Program-made: the position numbers and the translations under genes
The notes under the pieces: model-generated
Database searches by the model: none
Seen by the model: only the letters and a program-made list of their open reading frames with translations
Told to the model about the DNA's origin: nothing
Shown: in pieces, positions 6,282-16,841 of the stretch
Position numbering within the stretch: position 1 is the stretch's first letter
Layout of the letters: each line of letters starts with the position of its first letter
Source of the DNA: a virus
Length of the DNA: 32,680 nucleotides
Direction: 5' to 3' (one strand)
IMG/VR virus record: IMGVR_UViG_3300021197_000701
Span: 1 to 32,680 of that record

Positions 6282-9200
6282 AGATTCCGTGTTCCCCCAT
6301 TCTTTAGACCTAAGAATCGGTATGTGTCCGAACGACCACTAATAGCAGCTCTAACAAACTTGACATCGACTTTGTGTAATACTACCGAGCAATACTGTGC
6401 GGTAGTAGTGTCTTGGCCTTGATTTGCCTGTCTTCTTAGTGTTAGTTTGATAGTGTTTCCAGGAGTCTCCGCACCGGATAGTGGGCCACTAATAATAGCA
6501 ATATCTCTATTACTAAATGGGCTTTCTAGGCTTACCGTAGAGGTCATTGAAGCACCAGTCTCCACACACTCTAGGGTAGCAAATAGGGCTACGCTACCTG
6601 ACGCAGCATCTAGTGAGGAAATACCACTAACTACTATTTGTTGCCCCATTACATCACTAGGTACGGTTACTCGTAGTGTATGTTGGTGAATAAAGCCTTT
6701 TGTGTCTGCATCATTATCGGTAAGGCCTGGGAAAACAGCACCTTCTTTTGAAACAATAGAACCACGCTTTTTGTCCCACACTATGTCGGCCCCTTCGACA
6801 GCCTTTGTTACTTGGGTTGGTGCGCCACTATTTTTAGAACCGAGAATACTAAAGTCCCCATCTTGCAAACCGTATTGGTTGTGCATATCCATTTTACCTG
6901 AAATCCTATTCATTAAATCCGGAGTTGTATTATTAACTCCTATCGCATTACTACCAAGCATTTGTCCGGCAATATCACCTGATGATACACCGGCAAAGTT
7001 TCTGTTTCCTACAGGTGTGTATTGGTTTAAAGAAATACCCTCGCCTAAAACTGGGCCTAGAACTGGGCCTCCGCCTAATGGTGGCGCAAGTGGTGGTCTA
7101 TAACCCCCACCGCCTCCAGGCCCACTTCCACCACCACCGCCTCCAGGAGATGGTTGGGGTGAATATGGTATTGTTCCAGGAGTTCTTCCTTTGTTTATTT
7201 CAGGCAATATATAGGATGCTAAATTAGGTAACGCTTTAGATTCGTCTTGTTCTAGCATTAATGTAAGTTTTCCAATATCGTATGATTGCGCAGCCCAATT
7301 AACAGATTTAATAGAAAATGGAGTAGGGTTTGAAAGACCAAGGTTTGCATCGGTATAAGTTACCTTTGTCGATGGGTAAAAGTTTATGTCATCGACCACA
7401 CTAATTCGTGGAGCAAAATAAACCGGTGCGTCTTGTGCGGTAGGAATACCTGCTATATTTCTAATGCCTAATGGGAATGGCGAATAGGCTCTATATGTAG
7501 AGGTATTAAATCCAGGCATATCTTCTTTATTTGCATAATATGGGTTAGAGGTAGGTTTTCCGTTTCTGTGGCGTAACAAAGAACGCAGGTACTCGGCGTT
7601 AATAGAAACAATAATTCTTTCATTACCGGTAGCACCATTCGCACCTGTCCAATAGGTTGAAGGGATTTCTACTTCGTAGAAACCACTATGCTTAAACTTC
7701 AAAAAGGTTCGTGAGCCGTAATCGTCTGTAATAGAGTGACCGGTTGAATTATCGGAAAAACTTGTATTAGGGTCGTATAGTGCTAGGTAAAACTCTACAT
7801 CTTCGGGTGTAGCCTCATCCTCATCATAGTGTTGGGCTAATTGTATTCCGACTCTAAGTTGTTGTCCGGCAGCTGCGTTAGATGTTTTAGGCATATTTTT
7901 AGGGATATGGACTATTTGGACAGCATCGGAAACAGATTTTAAGCCGACCCAACCATAGTAATGTTTTGCTGGTTCGTCACCGGTATTGATATAACTCACG
8001 CCACCTCCGTTTGTGTGGCCAGTAGTATTTCTATTGTAAGAATTTAGTGTGCTACCCATCCAAGAAATGTTTCCATCTAATGCGTTTTGCATTCCTGAAA
8101 AGTGTATTCCATTCCACCATGAAGTCCAACCTTGCGCTACTAACCCAGCGATTAGTGGGGTATTTACACTTCTAAGTGCTGGGTCTTGGATATATCCATG
8201 TCTAGCACCAAATAACATAAGGTCGGATTCGGTTGACTGGATAGTTGGTGAAGCAGTAATTCTTAGTGGTGAAACCTTACTCTTTTCGTATGTTGATTTT
8301 GCTATTGCTAGTGCCTCACGATGAGATACTACATTAGGCAACTCTAACATTTTCCATCTTAGTTCTGTTCCTTTACTTGCGGTTGGGTAATCCACAAACG
8401 AGGAACCATTATTATAAAAAATTCTTACATTTGAAACAGCAGCAGTAGGTGAACCAACTATGTCAGATATTCTAAGGTTGTCTCGTGTAAATACATGACC
8501 GGATGAATATGCTGGTCGAAAATCTATTCGCCCATCTCTACCAGTAACATAGGTAAAAATAGTTGTGGAGTTTTCACTTCCGACCTTTGTTGTATCGCCC
8601 ATATCTGTTAGAATTGCTAACACACTTTTTCCTCTAGCATCGGATATTCCACCGTAACTATCCCAATCTAACACACCTCCTGAAGTTGCGGTGTATGCAC
8701 GAGTACTACCATCAACGGTTGTTTGTGTTGTAGTCATTCTTCTAGTAATAGGACAATTCTTTATGCTAAAGGTGATTGGCATTGTAAATTGACTTAGGTG
8801 CGTTTCGCTGTTTGCTAATACACCCAATGCTCGCAATTTGTCGTGCGAGTAGAATGTATGTCCTTCTCTACTTTCAATAAATCCGTTTAGTCCCAATTGG
8901 AATCTTAGTGCTAGTGGTGCTGATATTCCCGAGTAAAATACTATTTTATCGTAACCATCAGTGATATTGTTAATCGAGTCATTATATTTTAGTGTAAAGG
9001 GTATTCCTGTTGTCGTTGCGGCTGATTGGGTGTAAGTCCTCCAAGCATTAAACAATCGTGACTTTATTTCTTCTAGAGTCATTTGTGTTTCATCTAAGTC
9101 AAACATGTGTATATTGCTTAGGGTATTTGTTGAGGTGTTATTTGCGCCCCAATAGTAAAACAATAGATTTCTTTCTTGGGTATTGGTATTGCCTGATGTT

Positions 9201-12200
9201 CTTTCTATTTCGACCATACCTATTCCCTTTGATGGGAACTCGGAAGTATCATCAAGGACTATTGCGTTTGAACCTTGTGCATAGGTATTTGATGACATGT
9301 TAGAACCAGCACTAAAGAAGTTATACCAATTCGGGTGATTAGATAAGTCTCCATCACGAACCGTCTTGGGTGATGCTGCTGCTTCTTGCCAATAATCATC
9401 TATTAATGCGGGGTGACCTTCTGTTTCAACAACAAGGTCTCCTAATGTTTTTCGACCACCACTCTTTTGTCCTGCCCTGCCACCGTTTGATTCGGTGTTT
9501 AGATTAAAGAACTTAGAAAAATCTATTATTAAAAATGCACCGGCTTTATCCTCCCAGTTTTGGTGCGCTGCATCCCCTAGTGCATCGGAGCCTAATGATG
9601 ACCACGAATTGCCACTATACGGTTCTATTTCGGCATCACATTCCCATATGTCACAATCCATACCTATTGCTAAATCAATGTAGTTTATAGCAACACCATC
9701 AATATCTTCTTGGTCGGTATATTGAAGTGTTAGTGAATAGTTATCTGGTGTAGGGTGTAAAAGACCAAAACTATTTTTTCTTATGTGTCCGTCGGCATTT
9801 GCTTCGCCGTTGTTTCTCATATCGGCCCAAAGAACCCAAATGTGTTTATAATCATCGGATATGGTTCTAATTCTAATCGTTGAGCCTACGGCGTGTGTTA
9901 AAGAAATAAACTTACACCCATCTAATCTAATATAACCACCCGAGTTTGTAGCACCAGAAAAGGAGAACGAGTCAACTACACCTTGTGGGGTTACTAATTC
10001 GGCTACACCACCGGCATCTAAAACTGCTTCTATGGCTCCTGTGCGACCTATATCTGTAAAAACATTTGTTGAAGCAGGAACAACCACCGAAGTTGTAGTT
10101 AGTCCTGCGTATGCTGGTGTTTCGTCGATTTTTCCAAACATCTTTTTGAACCACAATGACTTAGGTAAATCACGCATCCACATAGCATGGTTGACACGAT
10201 TTTTTACTAAAGCAAAGTCACCGTCTGTATTAAAGGTAGTACCACTAGAAGTAGTGTGTAGGTCAAAATATCCGTAATCCCAATAAACATTCCACGGCCC
10301 TGCACCAGAAGTGAATGCACTTAGGCCGGTATATGTTGCTGAAGAATTGACTTTAGCCCAAGGCACATTGGTAAAAAGGTAGTAGTCAAAACCTGTACCT
10401 GCATAATTAGTTACCTTTTCAATACCATACAACTCAAAAACATCATTACTTATGCCACTAATGTAAGTTCCGGTTTTATTAAATGTAATACTTCCTAATT
10501 CAAGGTTTTCGGGGATAGTGCTAAATGAACCAGCATCAAGCAAAAATGCTGCATAGTCGGTTGACGAACCATCTTGCTCCCATCTTACTGCGTAAGTTGT
10601 CTGTGCGTTTGCTGATGGTGGGCCACCCGCTACGGAAAATATGCTGCTGTCACTATCAAAGGTAACAGCATCCACTAACTTGTTTGTACCATCTATTGAT
10701 GTATTATTGTCGGCAGTACCATAGATATTGACCGTATCGGTTGCAGCAAGACCATGTGAAGGCATAGACACACCTGTTTTGCTAGAAACCAATGAACCAT
10801 CAGCGTTTTGCATAGGGAATAGTACTTGTGACCTTTTGTAAAGCCAATTTAACTCTACATCGTTAGGTGCAGATGCGTCTTCGTTATTATACAATTGAAT
10901 GGGGTGAGCTGAATGTAATGTTGTTCGTTGGTCTTTCTTTTCTAAATAGTCTAGTGATGAAGCACTAGCCGATGAATACTTTTCAAAACCAATCGAGTCG
11001 TCGTGAAGACTTAGTCTTACTGCGCCAAAGTAAAGGGCATCCGATAATGCCTCGGCTGAGCCCCTTTTGGCGATTGATTTATCCGTGTCGTCACTAAATA
11101 ATCCTTGACCAATATCCCAAGTTGGTATTTGTCTATCTAATAATTTAGCGGGGTCGGTGCATGAAATGCTTACCGTTTTGTTTTGTTGTTTAGCAATTTG
11201 TCTTACCCTAACGCTGTTTATATTACCTGACATTATGAATCTATCGTCATTATTTCTTGCTATCATAAACAGATATTCTGCTGAACCCCCACCACTTATT
11301 AGTGGGTATATGTCAAGATTATTTGCATCATCACTAATCTCTACTGATAAATCCGAGAAACTGTTAGATGCCATATTGTATGACATAGTAGTAAGTACCG
11401 GTGTACCTAAGTGACCACTTGGGTATGCAGTATCAGAAGTAGCAATTGCTGGAGCACCACCACCAGCACTAGCGGTCTTTCCAAGATGATGTGTTACATT
11501 TCTTCCGAATGCAACCCTGTCAACCATAATAATTTGTTGCCATGCGTACACATTGGTATTGTTTTGAGTGTGGCCGTCGTCAAAATCTCTACCCAAGCAA
11601 GATAACTTCCAACCGTAAAATTGCGATGGAGTCCAATCAGAACTATCGGGGGATGCTGTGAATGCCGTTACAGCCCCACTTGCGGTTCCGTTGACAAAGA
11701 GTTGGTATGATTGATTAGTGAAATCCATTACTACATCAAAATCAACCCACATATCTTCCATTTCGATAGCATCTGTACTAACTAATCCGGCTGGTTTGCT
11801 ATAAACGGTTTCGGTTTTGTTGTAAAGAGCGTGTGCTAACTTGGTATAGATTGTTGACCAATCAATTTCTATCTTGATTGCAGGGTTGCTTGCACTACCA
11901 TCTGCGGTCTTAGTTACGCCGGTTGAAGCAAAGGTTGTAGTTTCCGAGTCGAATCCTATACTAAGATAGTTTAGTGGGGATTTTGTTTTTACATTTGCAT
12001 CATCAAACGAGCCGGTTGTTTCTAATCCAGAAAAACTTTGTGCGCACAATCTAATGTGAAATCTATCTTTATTTCCCATAGCGTTTAGAGTTCCATCGTA
12101 AAGCATGAGGATTTGTTCGCCATGAGTCGCAAATGTTCTAAATGCCTTTTCACAAAACCACTTAGTATCTAATACCATAAACGGCTTTCCACCCAAAGAA

Positions 12201-12955
12201 GTTATTGGAACACCAATACCTTCTCTATGTGTTAGATTTGCGCTTTCTCGTGCAAAGGATTGCCATTGGAACATACCGGTCATATATGCTTCACGACGAA
12301 GTACTTGTTTCATTGATGCACCACTACTTGCTGCTGCCCCAATATCAATATGATTCCCAGCTTGGCTATGTTTATTACTACCGCTAGTTGCGCTGTAATC
12401 TTTAATGTCACTTCTTCCGTATGAACCATCGTTGTCTATTGGGTAATAGTATTTAGTACCGGTTCTATACGGGTTATTTACCATCATGTAGCCGTCAGCA
12501 CTGGTAGCACCGGTCATAGCATTAGTTGTTGTGGCTGTTGTAGCCCTATTTTGATGGAAAAAGGATTGTGGGGAGCGAGATGTGGCTCTACCTTCCCAAT
12601 TTTCACCACCACCTAATCTAATAGTGTCCTTTGTAATAAACTCGTGTACGCCGTTGTTATGCAACTCTCCGCCCATCTCTGATTTTCCATAATGTGTAGA
12701 GACAGGATAATAATTAGTAAGGTGTGAACCGCCACCTGCTTGTGCGGCAAAACTTTGTCTTTCGATTACCGAATATCGGTATGTAGGATTTAATACGGCT
12801 TCGCCATTAATTGTGTTGCCTGCGTGGGATAGTGTGTGGTCTATTGTAAAAGAGTCAACGCTATTTTTATCATCGGCAATACATTGCGAGCCATTAAAGT
12901 CATCATAGTAACCACTAATCCAAGCCACATATTTATCTGTAATTTTCCTTGTCAT
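6278..12955 (-). CDS. Giant tail hub/fibre protein (2225 residues)
   Basis: The largest gene, directly after the tape measure, where siphoviruses carry distal tail and tail-associated proteins. Residues about 300-490 look like a LamG/concanavalin-type lectin domain (WVDFDVVMDFTNQSYQLFVNG, then IIMVDRVAFGR split by strands). About 530-610 and 1440-1580 resemble tail-hub (gp27/gpJ-like) segments, e.g. VSISCTDPAKLLDRQIP and KSVLAILTDMGD with later EALAIAKSTYEK. About 1930-1975 is a Gly/Pro-rich linker (runs of G, then PPLAPPLGGGPVLGP). The last 140 residues form a beta-rich domain that may bind ligand. No catalytic motif recognised. ATG follows a GGAAGTGA Shine-Dalgarno site; stop overlaps the ATG of the next gene. 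It probably forms the tail tip and touches the host surface. Domain borders are approximate. Confidence 0.7.
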   Translation of the reverse strand: MTRKITDKYVAWISGYYDDFNGSQCIADDKNSVDSFTIDHTLSHAGNTINGEAVLNPTYRYSVIERQSFAAQAGGGSHLTNYYPVSTHYGKSEMGGELHNNGVHEFITKDTIRLGGGENWEGRATSRSPQSFFHQNRATTATTTNAMTGATSADGYMMVNNPYRTGTKYYYPIDNDGSYGRSDIKDYSATSGSNKHSQAGNHIDIGAAASSGASMKQVLRREAYMTGMFQWQSFARESANLTHREGIGVPITSLGGKPFMVLDTKWFCEKAFRTFATHGEQILMLYDGTLNAMGNKDRFHIRLCAQSFSGLETTGSFDDANVKTKSPLNYLSIGFDSETTTFASTGVTKTADGSASNPAIKIEIDWSTIYTKLAHALYNKTETVYSKPAGLVSTDAIEMEDMWVDFDVVMDFTNQSYQLFVNGTASGAVTAFTASPDSSDWTPSQFYGWKLSCLGRDFDDGHTQNNTNVYAWQQIIMVDRVAFGRNVTHHLGKTASAGGGAPAIATSDTAYPSGHLGTPVLTTMSYNMASNSFSDLSVEISDDANNLDIYPLISGGGSAEYLFMIARNNDDRFIMSGNINSVRVRQIAKQQNKTVSISCTDPAKLLDRQIPTWDIGQGLFSDDTDKSIAKRGSAEALSDALYFGAVRLSLHDDSIGFEKYSSASASSLDYLEKKDQRTTLHSAHPIQLYNNEDASAPNDVELNWLYKRSQVLFPMQNADGSLVSSKTGVSMPSHGLAATDTVNIYGTADNNTSIDGTNKLVDAVTFDSDSSIFSVAGGPPSANAQTTYAVRWEQDGSSTDYAAFLLDAGSFSTIPENLELGSITFNKTGTYISGISNDVFELYGIEKVTNYAGTGFDYYLFTNVPWAKVNSSATYTGLSAFTSGAGPWNVYWDYGYFDLHTTSSGTTFNTDGDFALVKNRVNHAMWMRDLPKSLWFKKMFGKIDETPAYAGLTTTSVVVPASTNVFTDIGRTGAIEAVLDAGGVAELVTPQGVVDSFSFSGATNSGGYIRLDGCKFISLTHAVGSTIRIRTISDDYKHIWVLWADMRNNGEANADGHIRKNSFGLLHPTPDNYSLTLQYTDQEDIDGVAINYIDLAIGMDCDIWECDAEIEPYSGNSWSSLGSDALGDAAHQNWEDKAGAFLIIDFSKFFNLNTESNGGRAGQKSGGRKTLGDLVVETEGHPALIDDYWQEAAASPKTVRDGDLSNHPNWYNFFSAGSNMSSNTYAQGSNAIVLDDTSEFPSKGIGMVEIERTSGNTNTQERNLLFYYWGANNTSTNTLSNIHMFDLDETQMTLEEIKSRLFNAWRTYTQSAATTTGIPFTLKYNDSINNITDGYDKIVFYSGISAPLALRFQLGLNGFIESREGHTFYSHDKLRALGVLANSETHLSQFTMPITFSIKNCPITRRMTTTQTTVDGSTRAYTATSGGVLDWDSYGGISDARGKSVLAILTDMGDTTKVGSENSTTIFTYVTGRDGRIDFRPAYSSGHVFTRDNLRISDIVGSPTAAVSNVRIFYNNGSSFVDYPTASKGTELRWKMLELPNVVSHREALAIAKSTYEKSKVSPLRITASPTIQSTESDLMLFGARHGYIQDPALRSVNTPLIAGLVAQGWTSWWNGIHFSGMQNALDGNISWMGSTLNSYNRNTTGHTNGGGVSYINTGDEPAKHYYGWVGLKSVSDAVQIVHIPKNMPKTSNAAAGQQLRVGIQLAQHYDEDEATPEDVEFYLALYDPNTSFSDNSTGHSITDDYGSRTFLKFKHSGFYEVEIPSTYWTGANGATGNERIIVSINAEYLRSLLRHRNGKPTSNPYYANKEDMPGFNTSTYRAYSPFPLGIRNIAGIPTAQDAPVYFAPRISVVDDINFYPSTKVTYTDANLGLSNPTPFSIKSVNWAAQSYDIGKLTLMLEQDESKALPNLASYILPEINKGRTPGTIPYSPQPSPGGGGGGSGPGGGGGYRPPLAPPLGGGPVLGPVLGEGISLNQYTPVGNRNFAGVSSGDIAGQMLGSNAIGVNNTTPDLMNRISGKMDMHNQYGLQDGDFSILGSKNSGAPTQVTKAVEGADIVWDKKRGSIVSKEGAVFPGLTDNDADTKGFIHQHTLRVTVPSDVMGQQIVVSGISSLDAASGSVALFATLECVETGASMTSTVSLESPFSNRDIAIISGPLSGAETPGNTIKLTLRRQANQGQDTTTAQYCSVVLHKVDVKFVRAAISGRSDTYRFLGLKNGGTRNL

Positions 12956-12969
12956 TTACTTCACTTCCA

Positions 12970-15900
12970 CTATACTCCGGCACTATTTAGTGGTACACCT
13001 GCTTGCACCAACTGACTCATAACGCCACTTGTCACTTGTTCTATTGCATCTCCTATTGTTATGCCGTTAAAGTTATTTGTCATAACTAACTCGACATTGG
13101 AATATAAGTTCTCTACGCCTTTATTAACAACCTGCTTCATCATGTCGCCGGTTAGGTTAGAGGATTTGCCACCAAAGAATAATTCTTCTCGTGCGCTAGC
13201 AAAAGAGCGCATTTTTTCTTCGGCGGTAGTGAATCCGTCTCCTGCTGCGTCGATACCATCTATAATACCTCCGTTTTGGTAAAATGTGTCGGCTGCCATT
13301 ACAGCATTATTACCCATTTGTAAAAAGAACTCACGACCTCTATCGGTTAGGTCACTCATTTTAATAGTACCATCATTAAGTGCTTCTAGTAATTCTTCAG
13401 TAGTTTCAATTATCATTTCTTGGTCTGCATAAACATTAACTGTTTCATATTGCTTTGTTCTTTCGGCCTGACCACCAGGCATATCACTAACCGGAGATTG
13501 GCCTGTGACCTCTACCTGTTTTGTTCCTGTTTTTACCCGCTTCGTGTATCTTGCTAGGTCATAACCTTCACCATAAAAACCAGCACCTTCTGGTGCATAT
13601 ACATTTGGCCCAGTAATCATTTGACGACTTAGTGCATCTAAAGTTTTTGAGATTTTTTGCTCATCGCTTAGACCTTTTATTTGTTCGCCGAACTCTGCAA
13701 TAGCACCTTGTTTTAATATATTTTCAAACTCTACTAATGCGTTAATGTCGTTTTGAATCATCGAGTAAAACGGGTCATCGGCAGCATATATTGATTGGTC
13801 CTCCTTCAAGTTCTCCATCACATCCTGACTGTGTTGTAAAGCCACATTAAATTGGGTTAATGACATAGTGGTTAAGTCAATTGCCTTGGGGAAATCCTTT
13901 TGGTAGGATGTGATTGCCTCGGGAACTGCATACGATTGTGATTCCTCTAAAGACATATCAGCAAGTAATTGTCCAGTTGCGGCTAATGAAGCATTCATGC
14001 CATCGACGGCTACTATTGCATCGGTTGATTCTCGGACTAATGACCCAATTGCTAAAGCGGTTAAAACTAATGCTGCACCTACGCCTGTTAATACTGCTGT
14101 TACGCTTAACGCTGCGTTCATTCCCATAATAGAAAATGCAGCCAAATCGGCCATAGTCTTAATACCCATCATTTGAGCAGTCATTATACCCATTTGGATG
14201 ATTGCCGGTATCATACTCATGGTCATTAAAATCATGGATATACGCATAGATTCGTTAGCGTCATCGGTTAGTCCTATGTGGTGGCCTAGTGTACCAACGG
14301 CCATAGAAAGCACCCCAGACATCATTCCTAGACCATTGTATGCGGCACTCATTCTATGTATCGCAACGGTTTGTGTTTCAACACCGGTAAGTAATTTTCT
14401 TTCTTCAATTATTAACATCTTTTTCTGCAAAAGTGCAATCGCTTCGGCTTCACTTAAACCGCCCCTCACTGCTGTGAGTGCTGCTATTGCTTCTATTTCG
14501 GCAATGGTAAGGAACATAAGTTCTTTCTTTTCCATACCTAAAGATTCCATTTGCATAATTATTTCTTCATTAAGCATTGCTGCTCTAGCATCAACACTAA
14601 TCATTTCTTCCTTTGCAAGAATACCAAGTTCATCCTCTATTCGGATTCTTTTTAACACCGCTAATTCATTTTCAGCCTTAGCAATCTTTACATTTGTTTC
14701 TTTTAATTCTATTTTATTTTTCTCTTTACTAGACTCGAAGTGTCTGGAGCGAGCATGTATTTTTCTTTCTAAGGTAACCGCTAGTTGGTGTTCTCTTGTA
14801 AGTTGTTTTTCAACCGCAGTTATATTTTCACCTAACCGCATTCTTTGGGTATCGGTTAGTGTTTTATTCATAACTATTAATGTGCGGATTGCGTCTCTTT
14901 CTCCCTCAGCCATTGCGGTTGCAGTCATTTGTAAAGCGGCTAGTTCTGTTCGTCTATTTACTTGTCTGTCTAGCAAAACATTTCTTTCCTGAACCAAATC
15001 ATTAAGTATTTGTTCTCTATTAGCAATACCAATTCGTTTCTGGTCAGCCATATCAATTTTAACGCCTTGTATTTCTAGCAACTCGTTATATTCCATTTGC
15101 TTACCGTTTATCAGATTTGCTACAACAAGTTGTTCTTGTTGTATAGATAATCCTGCCATACTAAGGTTTTTTGCATTTTTAAGATTGTCTGTACGAATAA
15201 GTTCTTCGCCACCAACTGCTCGTAAAACCGCATTGTATGTTTTCATAGCAATGGAAACCGATTTTATTTGCATCATCATATCAAATACTCTACCAAATGC
15301 ACCTAAGTAGTTTTGCATTTGAACAACAAATACACCCATCTTACCGAACATAGGTATTGTTGATAATTCCATAAATGCGGTATTGATTTTTGTTTGGAAC
15401 TTAACGAACTCGGTCATTGTGGGAAGCAATCCCTGACCCATTTGTGCTTGCACATGTTCTAAGTCAGCAAGTGCTTCTTTATACAGGGTTGATGCGTCAT
15501 CAGTAACACGGTTAACTTCTTCTTGTGCGGTTGCTTGATTGTTCATCGCATCTTCGTGCAACTCGGTCATTCTACTCGAGTTTTGAATTAACTTTACGAA
15601 TCTAACATAGTGGTCGTTACCAGCAACGGTCTGAACAATGTTTTGTCTTTGCTCAGCAGTTAATCGTGGGAAAACATCTGCTAACTCTAAAACTATTTCA
15701 GACATTGGGCGTAATGCGCCTGATGCGTTTTTGGTTTCGATACCATATTGCTTTAGTAAATCGTTGTTATTTTGTATGTTAGAACCTAATCTAGCGTATA
15801 TCATACGCAATGCTCTACCGGCTTTACCCTGTTCTTCACCTGCTTCAATCAATGTAGCCGACATAGCGGCCATCATTGCCATTGATTCGCCTGTTTGGTG

Positions 15901-16545
15901 GGCTTGGGCAGCGAATTGATTCATAACGAATGTAATTTGCTTTAAGTTGGCTGCGGAACGGTTCTCAACAGTGTTTAGTTGGTCTAAAATCTCTAATGTA
16001 TTACCCATTACAGTTTTTCTTTGGTTTTCCGCATCAAGTAACTTGAATTGTTTAGCCGTCAAATCACCATACATGAAGCCGGTTTGCTGTTGTAAGTTAA
16101 TCATACGCTGCATTGCTTCTTCTGTACCCATACCGGAAATCAAAGCAAATTGCTGACCTAACTCGGTAGCAGTAGCAGTAGCCGCTTCACCAACTACTGC
16201 AGACAACTGTGCCATTCGGGAACCAGCGGATAGTGCTTGTTCAGCAGTAAATCCAAATGCCGCACCGGTGTCGATAATTTCCGCTGCTAATTCTTTGTTT
16301 TGACCGGCGAACTTCTCGAACTCGATAGTCGCTTCGGAAAGTGCTATACCTAAAGGTAGTATTTGGTCAACTATACCACTAATTGTTTCTCCAATACCCA
16401 TTAGGGATTGTCTAACACCATCTACTGCATCAAGCATTAGCGATTCGACAACCGCCATTTGTGCGTCAACATCTTTGATAAGGCGAGCCGCTTGGAATGT
16501 TCCTATGATGTCGAAGAATACCCTTGGGCCACTTACCATTGCCAT
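12970..16545 (-). CDS. Tail tape measure protein
   Basis: A 1191-residue protein that sets tail length and occupies the tail lumen. The N-terminal 400 residues resemble the TP901-1-type tape measure core, with Ala/Gln-rich helices (AAEIIDTGAAFGFTAEQALS, MMAAMSATLIEAGEEQGKAG, RALRMIYARLG). About 465-730 is long coiled coil (LVQERNVLLDRQ, ELKETNVKIAKAENELAVLK). About 738-842 is strongly hydrophobic with several possible membrane spans, as often found in tape measures that help DNA cross the membrane. The C-terminus has a small globular part. It follows the frameshifting chaperone, the classical order. At roughly 1.5 angstrom per residue the tail would be near 180 nm, a rule-of-thumb estimate. 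GGGGGTG lies before the ATG. Confidence 0.93.
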   Translation of the reverse strand: MAMVSGPRVFFDIIGTFQAARLIKDVDAQMAVVESLMLDAVDGVRQSLMGIGETISGIVDQILPLGIALSEATIEFEKFAGQNKELAAEIIDTGAAFGFTAEQALSAGSRMAQLSAVVGEAATATATELGQQFALISGMGTEEAMQRMINLQQQTGFMYGDLTAKQFKLLDAENQRKTVMGNTLEILDQLNTVENRSAANLKQITFVMNQFAAQAHQTGESMAMMAAMSATLIEAGEEQGKAGRALRMIYARLGSNIQNNNDLLKQYGIETKNASGALRPMSEIVLELADVFPRLTAEQRQNIVQTVAGNDHYVRFVKLIQNSSRMTELHEDAMNNQATAQEEVNRVTDDASTLYKEALADLEHVQAQMGQGLLPTMTEFVKFQTKINTAFMELSTIPMFGKMGVFVVQMQNYLGAFGRVFDMMMQIKSVSIAMKTYNAVLRAVGGEELIRTDNLKNAKNLSMAGLSIQQEQLVVANLINGKQMEYNELLEIQGVKIDMADQKRIGIANREQILNDLVQERNVLLDRQVNRRTELAALQMTATAMAEGERDAIRTLIVMNKTLTDTQRMRLGENITAVEKQLTREHQLAVTLERKIHARSRHFESSKEKNKIELKETNVKIAKAENELAVLKRIRIEDELGILAKEEMISVDARAAMLNEEIIMQMESLGMEKKELMFLTIAEIEAIAALTAVRGGLSEAEAIALLQKKMLIIEERKLLTGVETQTVAIHRMSAAYNGLGMMSGVLSMAVGTLGHHIGLTDDANESMRISMILMTMSMIPAIIQMGIMTAQMMGIKTMADLAAFSIMGMNAALSVTAVLTGVGAALVLTALAIGSLVRESTDAIVAVDGMNASLAATGQLLADMSLEESQSYAVPEAITSYQKDFPKAIDLTTMSLTQFNVALQHSQDVMENLKEDQSIYAADDPFYSMIQNDINALVEFENILKQGAIAEFGEQIKGLSDEQKISKTLDALSRQMITGPNVYAPEGAGFYGEGYDLARYTKRVKTGTKQVEVTGQSPVSDMPGGQAERTKQYETVNVYADQEMIIETTEELLEALNDGTIKMSDLTDRGREFFLQMGNNAVMAADTFYQNGGIIDGIDAAGDGFTTAEEKMRSFASAREELFFGGKSSNLTGDMMKQVVNKGVENLYSNVELVMTNNFNGITIGDAIEQVTSGVMSQLVQAGVPLNSAGV

Positions 16546-16556
16546 ATTAACACCCC

Positions 16557-16841
16557 CTATTGATTTTCAAAGTCCGTCAGCATTTGTATTGCATCACTTT
16601 CCGATATGGCATTATTTTTAGCCGCTTGCCTCGCTTGGTTGCGACGAGCAATAACACCTTTGATATTGGATGATGAGTTAGACTTACCTTTAGAAGTTGC
16701 GTCTGAGATTTGCCTTGAAACCTCACTAGCAATCTCAACATCTAACTCTAGTCTGTGCAATCCCCCTATACCGTGGTACTTCTCGTATAAGTCCGAGGGA
16801 AGAACCCCCTTGAAAGCACTTGCTAGTAATGGTGCTACTCG
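16557..16841 (-). CDS. Frameshift extension of the tail assembly chaperone (T-like part)
   Basis: Open in the -1 frame from the end of the upstream chaperone gene, coding 94 residues that begin RVAPLLASAFKGVLPSDLYE and then YHGIGGLHRLELDVEIA. No ATG starts it; only a TTG at 16760 would give a 67-residue piece. The LPSDLYEKYHG..LHRLELDV pattern is what one expects for a GT extension that contacts the tape measure. Joined after Pro117 of the upstream product it makes a 211-residue protein. Helical, with a basic Arg/Lys stretch near the end (ARRNQARQAAKN). It ends 11 bases before the tape measure ATG. The fusion is inferred from frame continuity and gene order. Confidence 0.75.
   Translation of the reverse strand, partial: RVAPLLASAFKGVLPSDLYEKYHGIGGLHRLELDVEIASEVSRQISDATSKGKSNSSSNIKGVIARRNQARQAAKNNAISESDAIQMLTDFENQ

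Noticed and set aside
14198-14992. A 264-codon plus-strand frame inside the tape measure gene
   Set aside because: It is antisense to a well supported coiled-coil gene; its low-complexity Ser/Ile/Ala content is what antisense of helical Gln/Glu/Ala-rich code gives.
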